This document shows, in pieces, positions 1 through 5,683 of a DNA stretch of 12,341 nucleotides. The notes beneath the pieces were generated by a model. That model searched no databases. It saw nothing but the letters and a program-made list of their open reading frames with translations, and was not told the origin of the DNA. The position numbers and the translations under genes are program-made. Each line of letters opens with the position of its first letter. The first letter of the stretch is position 1. The stretch lies in NCBI GenBank assembly GCA_032111745.1, contig JAULUH010000571.1, positions 1 to 12,341 of the forward strand, written 5' to 3'. The DNA comes from JAULUH01 sp032111745 (GTDB lineage Bacteria > Chloroflexota > Anaerolineae > JAAEKA01).

Positions 1-557
1 GCGGAGACGCCGTTGGCGGAGAAGGTGCCCCAGTAGTCGCCGATGCGGCCGCTCCAGGCCGGGGTGTACCAGCCGCGGTCCGGGTCGCCGGTGCTGATGG
101 GGATGGTGCGCAGCACGTGGCCGTCCTCGATGACGCTCATGCGCTGGGCGTTTTGGTTGACGACGACGTAGGTGGCGGAGGGGTCGATGCCGTGGCTCGC
201 CGCGACCTCGACCAGGAAGGGCTCGGGGGTGGGGAGGGCGGCAGCCACAGTCGGCGCGGGCGTGGCGGTGGGCGCAGCGGTGGCGGTGGACACCGGCGTC
301 GGAGTATCGAAGGGCGTGGGCGAGGGCAGGGCGGTGGGCGACGGGGTGGGGGTGACCATCCAGGGCTCGCCGGTGTAGGCCTGGCCGACGACCGGGGCCA
401 GGGCTTGGCCGGAGCGGGTGATCCAGCTCATGGCCTGCCAGGCCAGGAGGGCAGCCAGGAGGAGGGTGATGGCGAAGAACGCCAGCCGCGGTAGGAAGGA
501 GGGGAGGCGGCCCTTCAAGGGGGCCAGCCGCGGTAGGGAAGGGAGGCGGCCTTTCAT
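1..557 (-). CDS. L,D-transpeptidase (YkuD-type), N-terminal part, cut by left window edge
   Basis: The 185 visible residues start with a basic N-terminus, then one hydrophobic segment at about 26-43 (signal anchor), a Thr/Pro-rich linker at about 67-113 made of TPTP-like units, and the start of a YkuD domain from about residue 128 (YVVVNQNAQRMSVIEDG, then ISTG and GDYWGTF). Known members cross-link peptidoglycan outside the membrane; the catalytic SHGCxR region would lie beyond the window, so activity cannot be judged. The ATG at 557-555 overlaps the TGA of the upstream gene as ATGA, which indicates translational coupling; GGAGG sits close upstream. The N-terminus holds an in-frame tandem duplication (residues 2-15 and 16-28, KGRLPS..LPRLA twice). 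The family call is strong; the biological role with its operon partners is unknown. Confidence 0.85.
   Translation of the reverse strand, partial: MKGRLPSLPRLAPLKGRLPSFLPRLAFFAITLLLAALLAWQAMSWITRSGQALAPVVGQAYTGEPWMVTPTPSPTALPSPTPFDTPTPVSTATAAPTATPAPTVAAALPTPEPFLVEVAASHGIDPSATYVVVNQNAQRMSVIEDGHVLRTIPISTGDPDRGWYTPAWSGRIGDYWGTFSANGVS
481..555 (-). repeat. In-frame tandem duplication at the start of the L,D-transpeptidase gene
   Basis: Two near-identical stretches, 481-516 and 523-555, have a 42-bp period (14 codons). The copies differ by one codon (PSFLPR versus PSLPR), so reading frame is kept. The duplication lengthens the cytoplasmic basic segment before the membrane anchor. Confidence 0.8.
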
Positions 558-829
558 AGGAGGCCTCCGGAGAGGAGCAGGAGGATGGCGGCGAGCGCGA
601 GCAGGAGGGCGAGCACGACGAGGACGAGGGACAGGCGCCGCTGGCGGCCGGCGCCGGCGACGGTGCGGCCGTGGCGGTCATGGGCCTGGCGGCCGCGCGC
701 GAGGGCGGCGGTGTTGGAGGGGGTGGCGCCCTGCACGGAGCGCAGCCACCAGGCGCGCGCACAGTAGGTGTACTGGCCGATTTCGCTGGCCCGGATGATG
801 TCGTCGTCGGGAGCGGCTACGGGGTTCAC
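554..829 (-). CDS. Small membrane protein with a Cas4-like N-terminal motif
   Basis: A 91-residue protein started by GTG at 829-827, overlapping the upstream stop as GTGA, and ending in ATGA overlap with the L,D-transpeptidase gene. Residues 12-29 read IRASEIGQYTYCARAWWL, which resembles the opening of Cas4/RecB-like PD-(D/E)XK proteins (a Ser-x-(I/L) turn, then Y.YC.R.W..). Residues 45-53 (RGRQAHDRH) resemble the following G...H segment. After this, where a nuclease core would be expected, there is a basic stretch and one strong transmembrane helix at about 67-87 rich in Leu, Val and Ala. No Asp/Glu-x-Lys nuclease motif and only one Cys (C23) are present, so a nuclease or a four-cysteine iron-sulfur cluster is not expected. 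The coding call is secure from both overlaps; the Cas4 resemblance is by motif only and the function is unknown. Confidence 0.75.
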   Translation of the reverse strand: MNPVAAPDDDIIRASEIGQYTYCARAWWLRSVQGATPSNTAALARGRQAHDRHGRTVAGAGRQRRLSLVLVVLALLLALAAILLLLSGGLL

Positions 830-1524
830 GTGTCTTCGCCGTCCTCGGTGCTCCAGGCGGGCAGGGCGCCCTGCAGGCGGCCGGCGGCGTCCTCGCCGAC
901 GACCCGGGCTTCGAAGGCAGCCAGGGCGGCGCGCATCTCCTCCTGGCGCACGGCTACAGTGATGTCGCCGCGGGTGCGCTCCAGGGTGCCGCGCAGGACG
1001 TCGGTCAACCGGCGCAGGCCGCCGGTGATGGCATCGGGGAAGTCGATGGCGGTTTGCAGGCTGTAGACGTCGTCCATGATCTGCAGGTAGGTCTCGGCCT
1101 CGGCGACGCGGCCCAGGCGCATGAGGTCGAGGGCGAAACGGCGCATCTCGGTGGTGGCCTCGGAGAGGCCGCTGAGGTAGGTGGAGGAGGGCACGCCCAG
1201 GCTGGTGGGGGTGGGCAGGGGCTCGCCGGTGACGAAGGCGTAGACGATGTGGGCCTCGGTGAGCTCTTTGAGGGAGTCCTGGGTGTAGCCGGTATAGAAG
1301 AGATCGGGGGTGGCCTGGAGGGCGCCGGTCATGTGCTGCGCGGCGGCGCGGGCCTCGGCCAGCAGGTCGCGGGCCTGCTCGAACTCGTGGCGGTGCACGG
1401 CGCGGATGCTGTGGGCGCACAGGCGGATCAGCTCGCGAGAGCGGCTGAGGGTCAGGTCGCGCACGGCGGTGCGGTCGGTCAGGTCCTGGCGGATGTCCTC
1501 GATGATGGTGGTCAGTTGATCCAC
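826..1524 (-). CDS. Translin-family protein
   Basis: A 232-residue, mostly alpha-helical protein. Segments that match the translin/TRAX pattern are YTGYTQDSLKELTEAHIVY (78-96), YLSGLSEATTEMRR (116-129) and LRRLTDVLRGTLERTRGDI (170-188). Acidic residues E122, E126, D175 and E182 sit in the helices that in TRAX carry the RNase site; whether they are the catalytic set cannot be settled by eye. Eukaryotic translin and TRAX form octamers that bind or cut nucleic acids; prokaryotic relatives are less understood. The start is GTG at 1524-1522, one base after the TAA of the DUF3467 gene, and the end overlaps the next start. An ATG-started frame extending to 1983 exists but runs through the DUF3467 gene and is rejected. 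Family call is fairly sure, role unknown. Confidence 0.8.
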   Translation of the reverse strand: MDQLTTIIEDIRQDLTDRTAVRDLTLSRSRELIRLCAHSIRAVHRHEFEQARDLLAEARAAAQHMTGALQATPDLFYTGYTQDSLKELTEAHIVYAFVTGEPLPTPTSLGVPSSTYLSGLSEATTEMRRFALDLMRLGRVAEAETYLQIMDDVYSLQTAIDFPDAITGGLRRLTDVLRGTLERTRGDITVAVRQEEMRAALAAFEARVVGEDAAGRLQGALPAWSTEDGEDT

Positions 1525-1525
1525 G

Positions 1526-1900
1526 TTAGGCCTCGGGTATTGGCTCGGGGGCGCTGTCCTCGTCGTCGTCGCCGACAGTCCATTGCATGCCGCCGAGGGT
1601 GCCCTTTTGGGGGTCGAAGTTACCGGGATGGCCCCCGGGCTGGGGGATCTGGCCGACGTTGCGCTCGTACTTGGCCAGGTTCTGGCCGAGGGCCTGGTGG
1701 AGCATTTTGGCGTTGTAGGGGGTGAGCAGGATGCGCGACTGGACGCGGGCCTTGGACATGCCGGGAAGGATCTGGGCGAAGTCGACGATGACCTCGTTGG
1801 CGGAGTGGCTGATGATGGCGAAGTTGGCGTAGATCGCGTTGAGGTCGCCAGGGAGCTCGATGTTGACGCGTTTTTGGGGTGGTGGTTGCGGATCGGCCAT
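1526..1900 (-). CDS. DUF3467 family protein
   Basis: A 124-residue soluble protein. The body at about 11-83 (RVNIELPGDLNAIYANFAII, then FAQILPGMSKARVQSRILL, then PYNAKMLHQALGQNLAKYE) matches the DUF3467 pattern of an N-terminal strand pair with an IYANFA-type motif, a P..A.V.SRI.L segment and a helix with K...L...L..NL..YE. The tail is acidic and Pro-rich. The ATG at 1900-1898 is preceded by GAGGA at usable spacing. It is first in a four-gene coupled set, so it and the translin-like protein are made together. No biochemical function is established for the family as far as I know, so none is claimed here. Confidence 0.85.
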   Translation of the reverse strand: MADPQPPPQKRVNIELPGDLNAIYANFAIISHSANEVIVDFAQILPGMSKARVQSRILLTPYNAKMLHQALGQNLAKYERNVGQIPQPGGHPGNFDPQKGTLGGMQWTVGDDDEDSAPEPIPEA

Positions 1901-2010
1901 GGGATGTCCTCGGCGGTGCGGGTGGTTGAGGTGCGGGTGCCAGGTGGGCGTCTGCGCCTGGGCACGGGCGCACAAAAAGGCACGGCGCATCGAGAGCGAG
2001 CGCCGTGAGT

Positions 2011-2040
2011 ATTTTAGCACAGGATGGGGGTGTTGGCGAA
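2011..2040 (-). promoter_or_regulatory. Possible promoter for the DUF3467 operon
   Basis: Reading the minus strand, TAAAAT (2016-2011) preceded by TG makes a fair extended -10. The hexamer 18 bp upstream, TTCGCC (2040-2035), is a weak -35. The first gene starts about 110 bases downstream. Suggestive only. Confidence 0.35.
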
Positions 2041-2172
2041 TGGACGGATCCCCCCTCATGCACGGCGAGACCCTTCGCTGGCGGTTCGCACCGCATGCTC
2101 TTTGGCGCACCTCATGCCGCTCAGGGTGACATAATAGTGAGCGCGTTGCGCTGGTGATGTGGGATGGAGCGG

Positions 2173-2208
2173 CAGGTGCGACGCACGACGGAACGTGCGT
2201 CGCACCTG
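2173..2208. repeat. Perfect palindromic hairpin, 15-bp stem, 6-base loop
   Basis: The left arm 2173-2187 is the exact reverse complement of 2194-2208, around a loop ACGGAA. It lies 20 bases beyond the kbl stop. Neither side is followed by a T-run, so it does not look like a standard intrinsic terminator, although it could protect the 3' end of the kbl message. A dispersed palindromic element is the more likely reading. Confidence 0.75.
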
Positions 2209-2228
2209 GGGTGGGCGGGGGTGGGCGG

Positions 2229-3428
2229 TCAAGGGAGGACGCCCAGCTCCTGGCCGACGCGGGCGAAGATGGCGAGGCCGGTATCGAGGTCTCCTTGAGT
2301 GTGGGCGGCGGAGATCATGACGCGGATGCGGGCCAGGCCCTTGGGCACGGTGGGGAAGGTGATGGCGGTGCCGAAGATGCCCTCTTCGTAGAGGCGGCGG
2401 CTGAACTGTTGGGCCAGGAGCTCGTCGCCAAGGATGACGGGGGTGATGGGGGTCTGGGTCTTGCCGGTGTCGAAGCCCAGGCGGCGCATCTCGGCCTGGA
2501 AGTAGCGGGCGTTGGCCCACAGGCGGTCGACGAGCTCGGTGGATTGCTCGAGGACGTCGACGGCGGCGATGCAGGCGGCGACGTCGGGCGCGGTCATGGC
2601 GCTGGAGAAGAGGAAGGGGCGGCCGCGCTGGCGGAGCCAATCGGCCAGGACCTCCGAGCCGGCGACCACGCCGCCTACCACGCCGAAGGCCTTGCTGAGG
2701 GTGCCGATTTCGACGTCGACGCGGCCGTGGAGACCGAAGTGATCGACGATGCCGCGGCCGCCGCGGCCGAGCACGCCCTCGCCGTGGGCGTCATCTATGA
2801 TGGTGACGGCGCCGAATTCCTCGGCCAGCTCCACGATTTGGGGCAGGGGCGCGATGTCGCCGTCCATGCTGAACACGCCGTCGGTGATGACGAACATGCG
2901 TTGGTAGTGGCCCAGGTTCTCCTGCAGGACGTCGTGCAGGGAGTCGGGGTCGCAGTGCTCGTAGATGGTGCGGGCGGCCTTGGTCAGGCGGACGCCGTCG
3001 ATGATGCTGGCGTGGTTGAGGCGGTCGCTGATGATGAGGTCGTCGTCGCCCACCAGGGCGGGGATGGTGCCGATGTTGGCGCTGAAGCCGCTCTGAAAGG
3101 TAACGGCGGCGGCGGCGCCTTTGAAGGCGGCCAGGCGGCGCTCGAGCTCCTGGTGAAGGGTCATGGTGCCGGCGATGGTACGCACGGCGCCCGGGCCGAC
3201 GCCGTAACGGTCGATAGCGTCGCGGGCGGCCTGGGTGATCCGAGGGTGGTTGGCCAGGCCCAGGTAGTTGTTGGAGCAGAAGTTGAGGACTTTCTTGCCG
3301 TCGACCACGAGCCAGGCGCCCTGGGGGGAGTCCAGGGCGCGGATATGGGTGTAGCGGCCCTGTTGTTGGAGCTGGGAGAGCTCGGCGTCGAGCCAGGAGA
3401 GCTTGTGGGCAGGGGGTGGGGTGGTCAT
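2229..3428 (-). CDS. kbl: 2-amino-3-ketobutyrate CoA ligase (glycine C-acetyltransferase)
   Basis: A 399-residue PLP enzyme of the alpha-oxoamine synthase group, about the length of E. coli Kbl (398). It cleaves 2-amino-3-ketobutyrate with CoA into glycine and acetyl-CoA in the cytoplasm. Visible landmarks are NFCSNNYLGLANHP (49-62), SDRLNHASIIDG (134-145), ITDGVFSMDGDIAPL (181-195), DDAHGEGVLG (212-221) and the PLP lysine K246 in GTLSKAFG. BioF and other family members look similar, but the upstream tdh gene decides for Kbl. I place the start at ATG 3428-3426, with AGGA 8 bases before it and 10 bases after the tdh stop; an in-frame ATG at 3446 would overlap tdh and lacks a ribosome site. Confidence 0.93.
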   Translation of the reverse strand: MTTPPPAHKLSWLDAELSQLQQQGRYTHIRALDSPQGAWLVVDGKKVLNFCSNNYLGLANHPRITQAARDAIDRYGVGPGAVRTIAGTMTLHQELERRLAAFKGAAAAVTFQSGFSANIGTIPALVGDDDLIISDRLNHASIIDGVRLTKAARTIYEHCDPDSLHDVLQENLGHYQRMFVITDGVFSMDGDIAPLPQIVELAEEFGAVTIIDDAHGEGVLGRGGRGIVDHFGLHGRVDVEIGTLSKAFGVVGGVVAGSEVLADWLRQRGRPFLFSSAMTAPDVAACIAAVDVLEQSTELVDRLWANARYFQAEMRRLGFDTGKTQTPITPVILGDELLAQQFSRRLYEEGIFGTAITFPTVPKGLARIRVMISAAHTQGDLDTGLAIFARVGQELGVLP

Positions 3429-3438
3429 GGTCTCAATC

Positions 3439-4509
3439 CTATTCATTAGTGTCTTTGATGGCATGATGGTCGACCAGCATGACGACTTTGCCGCTGGCGC
3501 CGCTGCCCATGACGCTGACGGCGTCTTCCCATTGTGGGAGGGTGAAGCGGTGGGTGACCAGGGGGCTGAGGTCGACGGCGCCGGAGCTGAGCAGGCCGTG
3601 CATGCGGTACCAGGTGTCCCACAGCTTGCGGCCGACGATGCCGTAGACGGTAGCGCCCTTGAAGATGATGTGGGCGTTGATGTCGAAGCCGATGGTGCCG
3701 GGGGCCAGGCCCAGGAGGGCGGCCGCGCCGCCGTCCCGCAGGGCGCTGAAGCCCTGGTCGATGGCGGTTTGGGCCCCGCTCATCTCGAGGAGGACGTCGA
3801 CGCCGTCGCCGTTGGTCTCCTGGCGGATGAAGTCCACGACGTCGACCTCGGCGACGTTGAGGGTCTTGTCCGCGCCGAGCTGTTGGGCCAGGCGCAGGCG
3901 GTAGGGGCTGATGTCGGTGGCGTAGATGGCCCGGGCGCCGGCGGCGCGGGCGACGGCGACAGTCATGAGGCCGACGGGCCCGCAGCCGGTGATGAGCACG
4001 GTTCTGGCCGTGAGGTCGGTGGCGAAGGCGGTGTGGACGGCGTTGCCGAAGTTCTCCAGCATGCAGGCGATCTCGGCGGGCATATCGGGTGGGTTGGGCC
4101 ACAGGTTGTAGGCCGGCATGGCGATGTACTCGGCCCAGCAGCCGCTGCGGTCGACGCCGATGATCTGGGTGTTGTGGCAGATGTGGCCGTTGCCGGTGCG
4201 GCACTGGGCACAGCGGCCGCAGATGATGTGGCTCTCGGCGGAGACGAAGTCGCCTTCTTTGACCTCGGCGACGTCGCGGCCGACGGCGACGACGTGTCCG
4301 CAAAACTCGTGGCCGACGACCAGCGGGGGGCGGATGCGGCGGCGGGCCCATTCGTCCCATTTGTAGATGTGGAGGTCGGTACCGCAGATGGAGGTGGCGG
4401 TGACCTTGATCAGGGCGTCCTGGGGGCCGATGGTGGGGATGGGGACCTCGGCCAGGGCCAGGCCGGGCGCCTGCTCGGGCTTGATCACGGCGGTCATGGT
4501 TTTGGACAT
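3439..4509 (-). CDS. tdh: L-threonine 3-dehydrogenase
   Basis: A 356-residue zinc-dependent medium-chain dehydrogenase that oxidises L-threonine to 2-amino-3-ketobutyrate with NAD+; the unstable product is handed to Kbl, encoded 10 bases downstream. Catalytic zinc ligands appear as C42 (SICGTDLHIYKWDEWA), H67-E68 (VGHEFCG) and probably E152 (LENFGNAVH). The structural zinc lobe has C97, C100, C103 and C111. The Rossmann motif is GCGPVG at 175-180, and D199 is the likely NAD-selecting acidic residue. The threonine-dehydrogenase stretch DLHIYKWDEWA and the Kbl partner separate it from sorbitol or alcohol dehydrogenases. The ATG at 4509 has AGGAGG seven bases upstream. The pair looks complete and intact. 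Confidence 0.94.
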   Translation of the reverse strand: MSKTMTAVIKPEQAPGLALAEVPIPTIGPQDALIKVTATSICGTDLHIYKWDEWARRRIRPPLVVGHEFCGHVVAVGRDVAEVKEGDFVSAESHIICGRCAQCRTGNGHICHNTQIIGVDRSGCWAEYIAMPAYNLWPNPPDMPAEIACMLENFGNAVHTAFATDLTARTVLITGCGPVGLMTVAVARAAGARAIYATDISPYRLRLAQQLGADKTLNVAEVDVVDFIRQETNGDGVDVLLEMSGAQTAIDQGFSALRDGGAAALLGLAPGTIGFDINAHIIFKGATVYGIVGRKLWDTWYRMHGLLSSGAVDLSPLVTHRFTLPQWEDAVSVMGSGASGKVVMLVDHHAIKDTNE

Positions 4510-4551
4510 GCGTCGTCCTCCTTGGTGCGTCGTTGCGTCTTGGTCGGCTGT

Positions 4552-4580
4552 AGTATAGCGCCAAATGGGTGGATGGAAAA
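4552..4580 (-). promoter_or_regulatory. Probable tdh-kbl promoter
   Basis: On the minus strand TATACT (4557-4552) is a good -10. The hexamer 17 bp upstream, TTTTCC (4580-4575), is a weak -35. The tdh start follows about 43 bases downstream, and a 14-bp-stem palindrome abuts the upstream edge of the -35. Confidence 0.5.
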
Positions 4581-4612
4581 GCGTAGAGACGCAACATCTT
4601 GCGTCTCTACGC
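4581..4612. repeat. Palindromic repeat, copy 1
   Basis: The stem 4581-4594 pairs exactly with 4599-4612 around the loop CATC. The core GTAGAGACGCAA with its mirror half is a form of dispersed palindrome I associate with Chloroflexi and cyanobacteria; that association is from memory. It sits between divergent promoters. Confidence 0.85.
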
Positions 4613-4626
4613 GGATGTGATGCGGG

Positions 4627-4656
4627 GCGTAGAGACGCAACATCTTGCGTCTCTAC
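4627..4656. repeat. Palindromic repeat, copy 2
   Basis: The 30 bases 4627-4656 are identical to 4581-4610, so the two copies are a direct repeat with a 46-bp period. The stem here is 12 bp (4629-4640 with 4645-4656) with the same CATC loop; the outermost pairs of copy 1 are lost. Confidence 0.85.
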
Positions 4657-4670
4657 AGGGGTGTCCTCAA

Positions 4671-4699
4671 TTGCCCTTCCATGGGCAGGATGTTACAAT
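4671..4699 (+). promoter_or_regulatory. Promoter of the rhamnose reductase / glycosyltransferase operon
   Basis: TTGCCC (4671-4676), a spacer of exactly 17 bp, then TACAAT (4694-4699). The start codon lies at 4783, leaving a leader of about 75 bases that contains the hairpin element at 4723-4748. Confidence 0.65.
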
Positions 4700-4722
4700 A
4701 GCCTGAACCAGAAGGAGCAGGA

Positions 4723-4748
4723 GAAGGGCGGGGAGACCCCGCCCCTAC
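4723..4748 (+). repeat. Hairpin element GGGCGGGG-AGA-CCCCGCCC, copy 1
   Basis: An 8-bp stem (4726-4733 with 4737-4744) and an AGA loop, flanked by GAA and CTAC. A second copy with a compensating base-pair change is at 6724-6749. It lies in the leader of the operon starting at 4783 and could fold in the mRNA about 35 bases before the start codon. Confidence 0.75.
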
Positions 4749-4782
4749 ACGCCAGATATCCTGGAGCAAGGAGAGCGGTGGC

Positions 4783-5652
4783 TTGGCAGCGAACGCGTGG
4801 TCTGTGGAGAAGGAACGGATTGTGGTGGTCGGGTTCAGGGGCCAGCTGGGGCGGGCGCTGATGGCGGCGCTGGCGGGCCGGGAGGTGCTGGCGCTGGATT
4901 TTCCGGAGGTCGACATGACGAAGCCGGCCATCGTGGAGCAGGTGGCGGACTTCGGGCCACAGGTAGTGGTCAACTCAGCGGCGTGGACAAACGTGGACGG
5001 CGCGGAGGACGACCCGGCGGCGTGTTACGCGGTGAATGTGACCGGCGTGCACAACTTGGCGCTGGCGTGCCAGCGCAGCGGGGCGTCCCTGGTGCACATC
5101 AGCACTAACGAGGTGTTTCCGGGCGAGCCGGGCCGCTTCTACCGGGAGTGGGATGCCACGGGCGCGCGCAGCGGCACGTATGCCCGCAGCAAGGAGGCGG
5201 CGGAGAAGCTGGTGGTGGGGCTGATGGGGGGGAGGTTCATGATTGCGCGCACGGCGTGGCTGTACAACCACGGGGGCAAGAACTTCATTGCCAAGGTCGT
5301 CGCCGCGGCGGACAAGGAGGGTGGCATGCGGCTGGTAGCGGATGAGTTCGGCAACCCGACGTATGCACCGGACCTGGCGGCGGCTATGGTGCAGGCGATA
5401 GATGGCGGGCAACATGGGATCTTCCACCTCACCAACAGCGGCTACTGCTCGCGCTATCAGTGGGCGGTGGAGATCCTGCGCCTGGCCGGCCGGGGTGAGG
5501 TGCCGGTGACGCCGGTGTCGTCGGGGGAGTGGCCGCGACGCACGGCGCCGCCACCCCACGCCATCCTGCTGAACACGGTAGGGGCGGCCAACGGCATCAG
5601 CCTGCGGCCGTGGCCGGAGGCCCTGGCGGCCTATTTCGCAGCGGAGGCCTAG
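4783..5652 (+). CDS. dTDP-4-dehydrorhamnose reductase-like (RfbD family) protein
   Basis: A 289-residue NAD(P)-binding protein of the extended short-chain dehydrogenase group. GFRGQLG (17-23) is the Rossmann glycine motif, VVNSAAWTNVDGAEDDP (62-78) and VHISTNEVFPG (104-114) match the RfbD pattern (NxAAYTAVDxAE, STDYVFDG in classic members), and Y133/K137 in YARSK are the catalytic Tyr-Lys pair. Classic RfbD makes dTDP-L-rhamnose for cell-surface glycans. The neighbouring glycosyltransferase supports a glycan role, although rfbA, rfbB and rfbC are not in the window, so another sugar-nucleotide substrate is possible. The start is TTG at 4783, supported by AAGGAG nine bases upstream; no ATG occurs before the Rossmann motif. 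Confidence 0.82.
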   Translation: MAANAWSVEKERIVVVGFRGQLGRALMAALAGREVLALDFPEVDMTKPAIVEQVADFGPQVVVNSAAWTNVDGAEDDPAACYAVNVTGVHNLALACQRSGASLVHISTNEVFPGEPGRFYREWDATGARSGTYARSKEAAEKLVVGLMGGRFMIARTAWLYNHGGKNFIAKVVAAADKEGGMRLVADEFGNPTYAPDLAAAMVQAIDGGQHGIFHLTNSGYCSRYQWAVEILRLAGRGEVPVTPVSSGEWPRRTAPPPHAILLNTVGAANGISLRPWPEALAAYFAAEA

Positions 5653-5683
5653 CGCGTTAGGGCCTGGGGCCTGGTGACTCTTC

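Larger units (their letters stand above)
1901..2228. other. Intergenic region between kbl and the DUF3467 operon
   Basis: No supported gene lies here. The stretch holds the possible promoter at 2011-2040 and the long palindrome at 2173-2208. The part between them (2041-2172) shows no RNA gene, no clear promoter pair and no repeat that I could recognise. Confidence 0.6.

Noticed and set aside
554..829. Functional Cas4 nuclease linked to a CRISPR system
   Set aside because: Only the N-terminal motif is present, no nuclease residues, one cysteine, and no cas genes or array in the window.
1525..1983. Longer translin-like protein starting at an upstream ATG
   Set aside because: The extension is Ser/Thr/Pro/Arg shadow sequence lying over the DUF3467 gene; the GTG at 1524 follows that gene directly.
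2041..2172. tRNA or small RNA gene between kbl and the DUF3467 operon
   Set aside because: No cloverleaf arms, no T-loop-like GTTCGAATC and no conserved fold could be found by eye.
2154..3449. 431-aa open frame on the plus strand opposite kbl
   Set aside because: Gly/Ala/Val/Asp-rich composition is the typical antisense shadow of a GC-rich gene, and kbl on the other strand has full family motifs.
3403..4620. 405-aa open frame on the plus strand opposite tdh
   Set aside because: Same shadow composition; tdh has all zinc and NAD motifs, and this frame runs on into the palindromic repeats.
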